Below, one piece after another: positions 31,401-43,900 of a stretch of DNA of 64,000 nt. Source of the DNA: Urophycis tenuis (lineage: Eukaryota; Chordata; Actinopteri; Gadiformes; Phycidae); the NCBI GenBank assembly GCA_036785325.1, contig JAXIVH010000171.1:223501-287500 (forward strand). The letters are read 5' to 3'. Under the pieces are notes generated by a model. It was not told where the DNA came from and did no database searches. It worked only from the letters and a program-made list of their open reading frames with translations. Both the position numbers and the translations under genes were made by a program. Every line of letters starts with the position of its first letter. Within the stretch, counting starts at the first letter, position 1.

Positions 31401-34400
31401 TGAAGGTAATTTCCATGCCCTAGGTGCAATCAGAACAGTAACTAAATTATGTCACAGCCTCCTTAGTTGGGGAGATTTCACCTCATTTGCTGTAAAACTT
31501 AGCTTGAGTAAGTGACGTGAGATTTTTAGCTGTAATAAGTTCCAGTGGTTAAAATATTACTTTAAAATGTTATTAAGTTAATTTAGTGCAGAAGGAATAA
31601 CTTAAAAAAAAGTAACTAAGTGACCTGTGAGTGTCATCTGTAATCAGTGAAGTTGTTTACTGAATTTTAAAAGTTACTATTGACCACTGAGTCCTGAAAT
31701 GACACCTTTAAACATTAAACATGTAATGACGTATATTATAAGTGTAAAACTTACTCAGTCAGAGTGAAACTTCTCCAGATTTTGTCAGGTGAATGGTGGG
31801 GAAGGAAGGCTGGAGGACAGAATTGGAGTTACTGTTCTTTATAAGATTTATACATACTAGTTTAAAACTTGAAAAGTTAAAATGTGATTAATTGGTGTGT
31901 TGAAGGTAATTTCCATGCCCTAGGTGCAATCAGAACAGTAACTAAATTATGTCACAGCCTCCTTAGTTGGGGAGATTTCACCTCATTTGCTGTAAAACTT
32001 AGCTTGAGTAAGTGACGTGAGATTTTTAGCTGTAATAAGTTCCAGTGGTTAAAATATTACTTTAAAATGTTATTAAGTTAATTTAGTGCAGAAGGAATAA
32101 CTTAAAAAAAAGTAACTAAGTGACCTGTGAGTGTCATCTGTAATCAGTGAAGTTGTTTACTGAATTTTAAAAGTTACTATTGACCACTGAGTCCTGAAAT
32201 GACACCTTTAAACATTAAACATGTAATGACGTATATTATAAGTGTAAAACTTACTCAGTCAGAGTGAAACTTCTCCAGATTTTGTCAGGTGAATGGTGGG
32301 GAAGGAAGGCTGGAGGACAGAATTGGAGTTACTGTTCTTTATAAGATTTATACATACTAGTTTAAAACTTGAAAAGTTAAAATGTGATTAATTGGTGTGT
32401 TGAAGGTAATTTCCATGCCCTAGGTGCAATCAGAACAGTAACTAAATTATGTCACAGCCTCCTTAGTTGGGGAGATTTCACCTCATTTGCTGTAAAACTT
32501 AGCTTGAGTAAGTGACGTGAGATTTTTAGCTGTAATAAGTTCCAGTGGTTAAAATATTACTTTAAAATGTTATTAAGTTAATTTAGTGCAGAAGAAATAA
32601 CTTAAAAAATTTAAAAAGTAACTAAGTGACCTTTGAGTGTCATCTGTAATCAGTGAAGTTGTTTACTGAATTTTAAAAGTTACTATTGACCACTGAGTCC
32701 TGAAATGACACCTTTAAACATTAAACATGTAATAACGTATATTATAAGTGTAAAACTTACTCAGTCAGAGTGAAACTTCTCCAGATTTTGTCAGGTGAAT
32801 GGTGGGGAAGGAAGGCTGGAGGACATAATTGGAGTTACTGTTCTTTATAAGATTTATACAGACTAGTTTAAAACTTGAAAAGTTAAAATGTGATTAATTG
32901 GTGTGTTGAAGGTAATTCCATGCCTTTGGTGCAATCAGAACAGTAACTAAATTCTGTCACAGCCTCCTTAGTTGGGGAGATTTCACCTCATTTGCTGTAA
33001 AACTTAGCTTGAGTAAGTGACATGAGATTTTTAGCTGTAATAAGTTCCAGTGGTTAAAATATTACTTTAAAATGTTATTAAGTTAATTTAGTGCAGAAGA
33101 AATAACTTAAAAAATTAAAAAAAGTAACTAAGTGACCTGTGAGTGTCATCTGTAATCAGTGAAGTTGTTTACTGAATTTTAAAAGTTACTATTGACCACT
33201 GAGTCCTGAAATGACACCTGTAAACATTAAACATGTAATAACGTATATTATAAGTGTAAAACTTACTCAGTCAGAGTGAAACTTCTCCAGATTTTGTCAG
33301 GTGAATGGTGGGGAAGGAAGGCTGGAGGACAGAATTGGAGTTACTGTTCTTTATAAGATTTATACATACTAGTTTAAAACTTGAAAAGTTAAAATGTGAT
33401 TAATTGGTTTGTTGAAGGTAATTCCATGCCTTTGGTGCAATCAGAACAGAAACTAAATTCTGTCACAGCCTCCTTAGTTGGGGAGATTTCACCTCATTTG
33501 CTGTAAAACTTAGCTTGAGTAAGTGACGTGAGATTTTTAGCTGTAATAAGTTCCAGTGGTTAAAATATTACTTTAAAATGTTATTAAGTTAATTTAGTGC
33601 AGAAGGAATAACTTAAAAAAAGTAACTAAGTGACCTGTGAGTGTCATCTGTAATCAGTGAAGTTGTTTACTGAATTTTAAAAGTTACTATTGACCACTGA
33701 GTCCTGAAATGACACCTTTAAACATTAAACATGTAATAACGTATATTATAAGTGTAAAACTTACTCAGTCAGAGTGAAACTTCTCCAGATTTTGTCAGGT
33801 GAATGGTGGGGAAGGAAGGCTGGAGGACAGAATTGGAGTTACTGTTCTTTATAAGATTTATACAGACTAGTTTAAAACTTGAAAAGTTAAAATGTGATTG
33901 ATTGGTGTGTTGAAGGTAATTCCATGCCTTTGGTGCAATCACAACAGTAACTAAATTCTGTCAAAGCCTCCTTAGTTGGGGAGATTTCACCTCATTTGCT
34001 GTAAAACTTAGCTTGAGTAAGTGACATGAGATTTTTAGCTGTAATAAGTTCCAGTGGTTAACATATTACTTTAAAATGTTATTAAGTTAATTTAGTGCAG
34101 AAGAAATAACTTAAAAAATTTAAAAAGTAACTAAGTGACCTTTGAGTTTCATCTGTAATAAGTGAAGTTGTTTACTGAATTTTAAAAGTTACTATTGACC
34201 ACTGAGTCCTGAAATGACACCTTTAAACATTAAACATGTAATAACGTATATTATAAGTGTAAAACTTACTCAGTCAGAGTGAAACTTCTCCAGATTTTGT
34301 CAGGTGAATGGTGGGGAAGGAAGGCTGGAGGACAGAATTGGAGTTACTGTTCTTTATAAGATTTATACATACTAGTTTAAAACTTGAAAAGTTAAAATGT

Positions 34401-37400
34401 GATTAATTGGTTTGTTGAAGGTAATTCCATGCCTTTGGTGCAATCAGAACAGTAACTAAATTCTGTCACAGCCTCCTTAGTTGGGGAGATTTCACCTCAT
34501 TTGCTGTAAAACTTAGCTTGAGTAAGTGACGTGAGATTTTTAGCTGTAATAAGTTCCAGTGGTTAAAATATTACTTTAAAATGTTATTAAGTTAATTTAG
34601 TGCAGAAGGAATAACTTAAAAAAAAGTAACTAAGTGACCTGTGAGTGTCATCTGTAATCAGTGAAGTTGTTTACTGAATTTTAAAAGTTACTATTGACCA
34701 CTGAGTCCTGAAATGACACCTTTAAACATTAAACATGTAATGACGTATATTATAAGTGTAAAACTTACTCAGTCAGAGTGAAACTTCTCCAGATTTTGTC
34801 AGGTGAATGGTGGGGAAGGAAGGCTGGAGGACAGAATTGGAGTTACTGTTCTTTATAAGATTTATACATACTAGTTTAAAACTTGAAAAGTTAAAATGTG
34901 ATTAATTGGTGTGTTGAAGGTAATTTCCATGCCCTAGGTGCAATCAGAACAGTAACTAAATTATGTCACAGCCTCCTTAGTTGGGGAGATTTCACCTCAT
35001 TTGCTGTAAAACTTAGCTTGAGTAAGTGACGTGAGATTTTTAGCTGTAATAAGTTCCAGTGGTTAAAATATTACTTTAAAATGTTATTAAGTTAATTTAG
35101 TGCAGAAGAAATAACTTAAAAAATTTAAAAAGTAACTAAGTGACCTTTGAGTGTCATCTGTAATCAGTGAAGTTGTTTACTGAATTTTAAAAGTTACTAT
35201 TGACCACTGAGTCCTGAAATGACACCTTTAAACATTAAACATGTAATAACGTATATTATAAGTGTAAAACTTACTCAGTCAGAGTGAAACTTCTCCAGAT
35301 TTTGTCAGGTGAATGGTGGGGAAGGAAGGCTGGAGGACATAATTGGAGTTACTGTTCTTTATAAGATTTATACAGACTAGTTTAAAACTTGAAAAGTTAA
35401 AATGTGATTAATTGGTGTGTTGAAGGTAATTCCATGCCTTTGGTGCAATCAGAACAGTAACTAAATTCTGTCACAGCCTCCTTAGTTGGGGAGATTTCAC
35501 CTCATTTGCTGTAAAACTTAGCTTGAGTAAGTGACATGAGATTTTTAGCTGTAATAAGTTCCAGTGGTTAAAATATTACTTTAAAATGTTATTAAGTTAA
35601 TTTAGTGCAGAAGAAATAACTTAAAAAATTAAAAAAAGTAACTAAGTGACCTGTGAGTGTCATCTGTAATCAGTGAAGTTGTTTACTGAATTTTAAAAGT
35701 TACTATTGACCACTGAGTCCTGAAATGACACCTGTAAACATTAAACATGTAATAACGTATATTATAAGTGTAAAACTTACTCAGTCAGAGTGAAACTTCT
35801 CCAGATTTTGTCAGGTGAATGGTGGGGAAGGAAGGCTGGAGGACAGAATTGGAGTTACTGTTCTTTATAAGATTTATACATACTAGTTTAAAACTTGAAA
35901 AGTTAAAATGTGATTAATTGGTTTGTTGAAGGTAATTCCATGCCTTTGGTGCAATCAGAACAGAAACTAAATTCTGTCACAGCCTCCTTAGTTGGGGAGA
36001 TTTCACCTCATTTGCTGTAAAACTTAGCTTGAGTAAGTGACGTGAGATTTTTAGCTGTAATAAGTTCCAGTGGTTAAAATATTACTTTAAAATGTTATTA
36101 AGTTAATTTAGTGCAGAAGGAATAACTTAAAAAAAGTAACTAAGTGACATGTGAGTGTCATCTGTAATCAGTGAAGTTGTTTACTGAATTTTAAAAGTTA
36201 CTATTGACCACTGAGTCCTGAAATGACACCTTTAAACATTAAACATGTAATAACGTATATTATAAGTGTAAAACTTACTCAGTCAGAGTGAAACTTCTCC
36301 AGATTTTGTCAGGTGAATGGTGGGGAAGGAAGGCTGGAGGACAGAATTGGAGTTGCTGTTCTTTATAAGATTTATACAGAGTAGTTTAAAACTTGAAAAG
36401 TTAAAATGTGATTAATTGGTGTGTTGAAGGTAATTCCATGCCTTTGGTTCAATCAGAACAGTAACTAAATTCTGTCACAGCCTCCTTAGTTGGGGAGATT
36501 TCACCTCATTTGCTGTAAAACTTAGCTTGAGTAAGTGACATGAGATTTTTAGCTGTAATAAGTTCCAGTGGTTAACATATTACTTTAAAATGTTATTAAG
36601 TTAATTTAGTGCAGAAGAAATAACTTAAAAAATAAAAAAAAAGTAACTAAGTGACCTGTGAGTGTCATCTGTAATAAGTGAAGTTGTTTACTGAATTTTA
36701 AAAGTTACTATTGACCACTGAGTCCTGAAATGACACCTTTAAACATTAAACATGTAATAACATATATTATAAGTGTAAACCTTACTCAGTCAGAGTGAAA
36801 CTTCTCCAGATTTTGTCAGGTGAATGGTGGGGAAGGAAGGCTGGAGGACAGAATTGGAGTTACTGTTCTTTATAAGATTTATACAGACTAGTTTAAAACT
36901 TGAAAAGTTAAAATGTGATTAATTGGTGTGTTGAAGGTAATTCCATGCCTTTGGTGCAATCAGAACAGTAACTAAATTGTGTCACAGCCTCCTTAGTTGG
37001 GGAGATTTCACCTCATTTACTGTAAAACTTAGCTTGAGTAAGTGACATGAGATTTTTAGCTGTAATAAGTTCCAGTGGTTAAAATATTACTTTAAAATGT
37101 TATTAAGTTAATTTAGTGCAGAAGAAATAACTTAAAAAATTAAAAAAAAGTAACTAAGTGACCTGTGAGTGTCATCTGTAATCAGTGAAGTTGTTTACTG
37201 AATTTTAAAAGTTACTATTGACCACTGAGTCCTGAAATGACACCTTTAAACATTAAACATGTAATAACGTATATTATAAGTGTAAAACTTACTCAGTCAG
37301 AGTGAAACTTCTCCAGATTTTGTCAGGTGAATGGTGGGGAAGGAAGGCTGGAGGACAGAATTGGAGTTACTGTTCTTTATAAGATTTATACATACTAGTT

Positions 37401-38488
37401 TAAAACTTGAAAAGTTAAAATGTGATTAATTAGTGTGTTGAAGGTAATTCCATGCCTTTGGTGCAATCAGAACAGTAACTAAATTCTGTCACAGCCTCCT
37501 TAGTTGGGGAGATTTCACCTCATTTGCTGTAAAACTTAGCTTGAGTAAGTGACGTGAGATTTTTAGCTGTAATAAGTTCCAGTGGTTAAAATATTACTTT
37601 AAAATGTTATTAAGTTAATTTAGTGCAGAAGAAATAACTTAAAAAATTAAAAAAGTAACTAAGTGACCTTTGAGTGTCATCTGTAATCAGTGAAGTTGTT
37701 TACTGAATTTTAAAAGTTACTATTGACCACTGAGTCCTGAAATGACACCTTTAAACATTAAACATGTAATAACGTATATGAGTGAAACTTCTCCAGATTT
37801 TGTCAGGTGAATGGTGGGGAAGGAAGGCTGGAGGACAGAATTGGAGTTACTGTTCTTTATAAGATTTATACAGACTAGTTTAAAACTTGAAAAGTTAAAA
37901 TGTGATTAATTGGTGTGTTGAAGGTAATTCCATGCCTTTGGTGCAATCAGAACATTAACTAAATTCTGTCACAGCCTCCTTAGTTGGGGAGATTTCACCT
38001 CATTTGCTGTAAAACTTAGCTTGAGTAAGTGACGTGAGATTTTTAGCTGTAATAAGTTCCAGTGGTTAAAATATTACTTTAAAATGTTATTAAGTTAATT
38101 TAGTGCAGAAGAAATAACTTTAAAAAATTAAAAAAGTAACTAAGTGACCTTTGAGTGTGAACTGTAATCAGTGAAGTTGTTTACTGAATTTTAAAAGTTA
38201 CTATTGACCACTGAGACCTGAAATGACACCTTTAAACATTAAACATGTAATAACATATATTATAAGTGTAAAACTTACTCAGTCAGAGTGAAAATTCTCC
38301 AGATTTTGTCAGGTGAATGGTGGGGAAGGAAGGCTGGAGGACAGAATTGGAGTTACTGTTCTTTATAAGATTTATACAGACTAGTATAAAACTTGAAAAG
38401 TTAAAATGTGATTAATTGGTGTGTTGAAGGTAATTCCATGCCTTTGGTGCAATCAGAACAGTGACTAAATTCTGTCACAGCCTCCTTA
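25484..38488 (+). repeat. Satellite 2 array, left arm (~505-bp units, ~25 copies)
   Basis: The landmark 'gcctccttagttgg' recurs at 25901, 26397, 26904, 27410, 27914, 28422 and so on. Units differ by A/G in 'gac(a/g)tgagattt', T/G in 'tacA(t/g)actag' and poly-A length, giving a roughly alternating dimer pattern. Three units near 31441-32580 repeat at exactly 500 bp. A 2514-bp five-unit block recurs (rare variants 'aaattatgtc' 32445/34959, 'ggacataatt' 32821/35335, 'cacctgtaaac' 33217/35731). No coding capacity is evident. Confidence 0.95.
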
Positions 38489-38493
38489 GTTGG
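38489..38493 (+). repeat. Target-site duplication GTTGG (left)
   Basis: It matches 40920-40924 on the other side of the Gypsy-type element. Together they restore the sat2 sequence 'ccttagttggggagattt'. Confidence 0.88.
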
Positions 38494-38828
38494 TGTTACG
38501 AACCTGGCTCAAAGGTTTGCAACAAAGAAGGAGGAGTCCACACAACATAGGGCAATAACCATTTATTTTAACTAAACTAACTCAATGTAACTATAATGAA
38601 TGCTAGTTATCAGTGGTGTAAAGCAAGTGTATGTGTGAGTGGTAAAATAAGGAACAAACGCCAACACAGAGTTCCCATGCTGCCAGAACCAGAGTGAGAA
38701 GAGAGAGAGACTCAAAGATGGCCGCCCTATTTATAGCTCCACCCTCTCAAGGTGTAGCCAACCAGGTGACGGCCTGGAACATGCCAATAGGAAGAAGCAT
38801 AAGAGAGGGTTAGTAGTAGGCCGTCACA
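38494..38828 (-). mobile_element. 3' LTR of Gypsy-type element (335 bp)
   Basis: On the minus strand it reads TGTGACGGCC...GTTCGTAACA. A TATAAATAG box (plus 38728-38737) and an AATAAATGG-type poly(A) signal are in order for minus-strand transcription. It is near-identical to the LTR at 40592-40919, with small indels. Confidence 0.9.
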
Positions 38829-39069
38829 TCCCCCCCCCCCCACAACGATAAGGGCCCAAAAGGGTACCTCAAATACGGCAGGAAAATCAAAAAAATTAAC
38901 ACAATCATGTCAACACACTCAATCTGTTACCCACACCATCCAGTCCTTCAAACCACTCGCTCTATTCACTGCCCCTCAGCAACTTCTGGTACCTGGAAGA
39001 AGCAGTTTAAGAGATGGAAGCGAAAAGGAAAGCAGCTTTAAAAGGAAAATTTAGCATTTAAGACTGACT

Positions 39070-39495
39070 TTAAGAAGGTAATGCACGCGACAGAGCATCC
39101 GCCAAGACATTATCAGACCCCTTGATATGGCGAATGTCCAGATGGAATGGTTGAAGAAATAGACACCACCGCACAAGGCGCTGATTGGGGTTCTGTAATG
39201 AGTTCAAGAATGTCAGGGGGTTGTGATCAGTGTAAACCACCAGTGGTTTTCCCCCACCACTAACATGGACCTCAAAATGTATTAATGCCCAAGTCAGAGC
39301 CAAGGCCTCTTTTTCCACAATGGAATAATTCAACTGGTACGAGTTGAACTTCCTTGAAAAGAAACTCACAGGGTGATCAATGCCATCCGTACCATTATGC
39401 AAGAGCACAGCTCCAGCCCCCAAATTGCTGGCATCTACCTGCAACTGAAATGGTTCACCAAGATGGGGAGCTGCCAAAACAGGAGCAGAAGACAT
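39070..39495 (-). pseudogene. Gypsy pol RNase H domain fragment
   Basis: The 141-codon frame reads MSSAPVLAAPHLGEPF, QVDASNLGAGAVL, FSRKFNSYQLNYSIVEKEAL, VVYTDHNPLTFL and DNVLADALSR. These are the hallmark blocks of the Ty3/Gypsy RNase H domain, which degrades the RNA strand during reverse transcription. The reverse transcriptase upstream and integrase downstream are missing, so it cannot support transposition. Plus-strand frames here are shadows. Confidence 0.93.
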
Positions 39496-40571
39496 CAGAT
39501 TTTTTTTTTTTTTTTTTTTCCAGTGAACCCCGTTTTATGCAACGTTAGCTTTAATAGTTGTAGATGTCAACATACTGCTCTACTGGGTGAAAAGAAAAGC
39601 CTTCATTGATATGACAAGAAAATACACAATTATTTTGTCCCAGAAAACAGTGCAAAGGAACGGAATCTTTCATTAATAGGTAGTGCCTTGCAGACATCAT
39701 TAGTGATCATAGGTGACCTGTTACACAAGGGGTTACATTCAATATGGTCATACGTGAAACAATAATGGCCCAAGAAATTATTGGAAAACAACAAATATGA
39801 TTAAACATACCGAATAAGTGAATGGGCCAACTATCAACCCAATGGGACAAATTATATTGATGGTAGACGTCCTGGTTAGAAATCCATTTTCACTATTATT
39901 ATTTGTAAGACCATGATGAACATGTGTTCGTCATGGTTTTACACAACGCAGCCATCGTCTGGATGGCACGCACTCATGGGGTCTTCTTAGCCACGCCCCT
40001 TCTGTGTGACCACCGTGGTACCTTATTTTGGGAGGAAAAAAAAGCCAATGGCGAGAGATCTTTGGATCCCGCTTGAATCATGCCATAAATTGCACAAATG
40101 TTTGTCAGTTCTATATTATTCTATTATATCATATTTGTCGTGCAAAAGCGCACTACGTCTCTCATTTCGCACGATATGTACCTTACGTGATAGCCAGCGA
40201 CTTACCTAGACAGTCATGGAGGTGTACCCTCAGCAAAATGCTCTGGCCACACTACTGCACAAAAAAAATAAACTAAAACAACAAACACCGAATCCAGAGA
40301 TGGATATCGTTCTAATACCTACTAGGAAAGGAGTTCCACAAACAAGGCTAGTTTTAAATTTGCAGACCAGGGCAACACAAAATGAAAAGCAGTTTCTCAG
40401 TGCAGGTAGCTACAACCTTACCGGCAGGATCAACTGGGAGCCCTGAACCTCAAATCACCCTACTCTGACATGCTTAGACTACCATCCCTGTGTGTAAGAC
40501 TCTCCAATACCATGCATTTCAGCCTACAGCTGCCAAACACTAACAAGTATCATACAAACAGAGGATCCAAG

Positions 40572-40589
40572 ATCCCGGACGAGCCCCCA
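40572..40589 (-). promoter_or_regulatory. Primer-binding site, tRNA-Pro
   Basis: The minus strand reads TGGGGGCTCGTCCGGGAT, complementary to the 3' end of proline tRNA. It is separated by AA from the 5' LTR at 40592. It sets the orientation of the element as minus. Confidence 0.92.
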
Positions 40590-40591
40590 TT

Positions 40592-40919
40592 TGTTACGAA
40601 CCTGGCTCAAAGGTTTGCAACAAAGAAGGAGGAGTCCACACAACAACATAGGGCAATAACCATTTATTTTAACTAAACTAACTTAATGAATGCTAGTTAT
40701 CAGTGGTGTAAAGCAAGTGTATGTGTGAGTGGTAAAATAAGGAACAAACGCCAACACAGAGTTCCCATGCTGCCAGAACCAGATTGAGGAGATGGAGAGA
40801 GACTCAAAGATGGCCGCCCTATTTATAGCTCCACCCTCTCAAGGTGTAGCCAACCAGGTGACGGCCTGGAACATGCCAATAGGAAGAAGCATAAGAGAGG
40901 GTTAGAAGTAGGCTGTCAC
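40592..40919 (-). mobile_element. 5' LTR of Gypsy-type element (328 bp)
   Basis: It matches 38494-38828 apart from small deletions ('ctataatg' region) and point changes. It lacks the outermost T of the TG terminus on the minus strand. The target duplication GTTGG follows at 40920-40924. Confidence 0.9.
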
Positions 40920-43900
40920 GTTGGGGAGATTTCACCAACTTAGCTTGAGTAAGTGACGTGAGATTTTTACCTGTAATAAGTTCCAGTGGTTAAAATATTA
41001 TTTTAAAATGTTATTAAGTTAATTTAGTGCAGAAGAAATAACTTAAAAAATTAAAAAAGTAACTAAGTGACCTGTGAGTGTCATCTGTAATCAGTGAAGT
41101 TGTTTACTGAATTTTAAAAGTTACTATTGACCACTGAGTCCTGAAATGACACCTTTAAACATTTAACATGTAATAAAATGTATTATAGGTTTAAAACTTA
41201 TAAAGTCAGAGTGAAACCTCTCCTGATTTATCTTTTCACATGGAGGGGTTTCCAACATCTTTTCTGAAAGCAAGGCAGGGTCAAGGTGTGAATGGGGCTC
41301 CGCCCACAATGTGCCCAACCCATGCTAATGAATCTATTCAGATGTGAATGACTCATAACTGGCACACAGTAAAGGGGGAGGAAGAGGAGGAAGAGGAAGG
41401 CTGAGGACAGAATTTAGTTACAGAGTTTTAATAGTTACTATTGACCACTGACTCCTGAAATGACACCTTTAAACATTAAACATGTAATAACGTATATTAT
41501 AAGTGTAAAACTTACTCAGTCAGAGTGAAACTTATCCAGATTTTGTCAGGTGAATGGTGGGGAAGGAAGGCTGGAGGACAGAATTGGAGTTACTGTTCTT
41601 TATAAGATTTATACATACTAGTTTAAAACTTGAAAAGTTAAAATGTGATTAATTGGTGTGTTGAAGGTAATTCCATGCCTTTGGTGCAATCAGAACAGTA
41701 ACTAAATTCTGTCACAGCCTCCTTAGTTGGGGAGATTTCACCTCATTTGCTGTAAAACTTAGCTTGAGTAAGTGACATGAGATTTTTAGCTGTAATAAGT
41801 TCCAGTGGTTAAAATATTACTTTAAAATGTTATTAAGTTAATTTAGTGCAGAATAAATAACTTAAAAAATTAAAAAAAAAGTAACTGAGTGACCTGTGAG
41901 TGTCATCTGTAATCAGTGAAGTTGTTTACTGAATTTTAAAAGTTACTATTGACCACTGAGTCCTGAAATGACACCTTTAAACATTAAACATGTAATGACG
42001 TATATTATAAGTGTAAAACTTACTCAGTCAGAGTGAAACTTCTCCAGATTTTGTCAGGTGAATGGTGGGGAAGGAAGGCTGGAGGACAGAATTGGAGTTA
42101 CTGTTCTTTATAAGATTTATACATACTAGTTTAAAACTTGAAAAGTTAAAATGTGATTAATTGGTGTGTTGAAGGTAATTCCATGCCCTAGGTACAATCA
42201 GAACAGTAACTAAATTCTGTCACAGCCTCCTTAGTTGGGGAGATTTCACCTCATTTGCTGTAAAACTTAGCTTGAGTAAGTGACGTGAGATTTTTAGCTG
42301 TAATAAGTTCCAGTGGTTAAAATATTACTTTAAAATGTTATTAAGTTAATTTAGTGCAGAAGAAATAACTTAAAAATTTTAAAAAGTAACTAAGTGACCT
42401 TTGAGTGTCATCTGTAATCAGTGAAGTTGTTTACTGAATTTTAAAAGTTACTATTGACCACTGAGTCCTGAAATGACACCTTTAAACATTAAACATGTAA
42501 TAACGTATATTATAAGTGTAAAACTTACTCAGTCAGAGTGAAACTTCTCCAGATTTTGTCAGGTGAATGGTGGGGAAGGAAGGCTGGAGGACAGAATTGG
42601 AGTTACTGTTCTTTATAAGATTTATACAGACTAGTTTAAAACTTGAAAAGTTAAAATGTGATTAATTGGTGTGTTGAAGGTAATTCCATGCCTTTGGTGC
42701 AATCAGAACAGTAACTAAATTATGTCACAGCCTCCTTAGTTGGGGAGATTTCACCTCATTTGCTGTAAAACTTAGCTTGAGTAAGTGACATGAGATTTTT
42801 AGCTGTAATAAGTTCCAGTGGTTAAAATATTACTTTAAAATGTTATTAAGTTAATTTAGTGCAGAAGAAATAACTTAAAAAATTAAAAAAAAGTAACTAA
42901 GTGACCTGTGAGTGTCATCTGTAATCAGTGAAGTTGTTTACTGAATTTTAAAAGTTACTATTGACCACTGAGTCCTGAAATGACACCTTTAAACATTAAA
43001 CATGTAATAACGTATATTATAAGTGTAAAACTTACTCAGTCAGAGTGAAACTTCTCCAGATTTTGTCAGGTGAATGGTGGGGAAGGAAGGCTGGAGGACA
43101 GAATTGGAGTTACTGTTCTTTATAAGATTTATACATACTAGTTTAAAACTTGAAAAGTTAAAATGTGATTAATTGGTTTGTTGAAGGTAATTCCATGCCT
43201 TTGGTGCAATCAGAACAGAAACTAAATTCTGTCACAGCCTCCTTAGTTGGGGAGATTTCACCTCATTTGCTGTAAAACTTAGCTTGAGTAAGTGACGTGA
43301 GATTTTTAGCTGTAATAAGTTCCAGTGGTTAAAATATTACTTTAAAATGTTATTAAGTTAATTTAGTGCAGAAGGAATAACTTAAAAAAGTAACTAAGTG
43401 ACCTGTGAGTGTCATCTGTAATCAGTGAAGTTGTTTACTGAATTTTAAAAGTTACTATTGACCACTGAGTCCTGAAATGACACCTTTAAACATTAAACAT
43501 GTAATAACGTATATTATAAGTGTAAAACTTACTCAGTCAGAGTGAAACTTCTCCAGATTTTGTCAGGTGAATGGTGGGGAAGGAAGGCTGGAGGACAGAA
43601 TTGGAGTTACTGTTCTTTATAAGATTTATACAGACTAGTTTAAAACTTGAAAAGTTAAAATGTGATTGATTGGTGTGTTGAAGGTAATTCCATGCCTTTG
43701 GTGCAATCAGAACAGTAACTAAATTCTGTCACAGCCTCCTTAGTTGGGGAGATTTCACCTCATTTGCTGTAAAACTTAGCTTGAGTAAGTGACATGAGAT
43801 TTTTAGCTGTAATAAGTTCCAGTGGTTAACATATTACTTTAAAATGTTATTAAGTTAATTTAGTGCAGAAGAAATAACTTAAAAAAAATAAAAAAAGTAA

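Larger units (their letters stand above)
38829..40591 (-). mobile_element. Deleted internal region of Gypsy-type provirus
   Basis: A full Gypsy interior is ~4-5 kb; here ~1.76 kb remains. The polypurine tract is the C-rich run at 38829-38841 (G12-A on the minus strand), directly beside the 3' LTR. An 18-base primer-binding site for tRNA-Pro is at 40572-40589. An RNase H fragment lies at 39070-39495. A 20-base T run at 39500-39519 (poly(A) on the element strand) sits just upstream of the RNase H frame, suggesting an inserted retroposed sequence or template switch. The 39520-40560 part has no recognised coding content. Confidence 0.8.

Noticed and set aside
40408..40440. 'ccggcaggatcaactggg' resembling the 18S 5' end (ctggcaggatcaaccagg)
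   Set aside because: The resemblance covers only ~14 bases, with no 18S sequence on either side. It lies inside the Gypsy interior, so probably chance.
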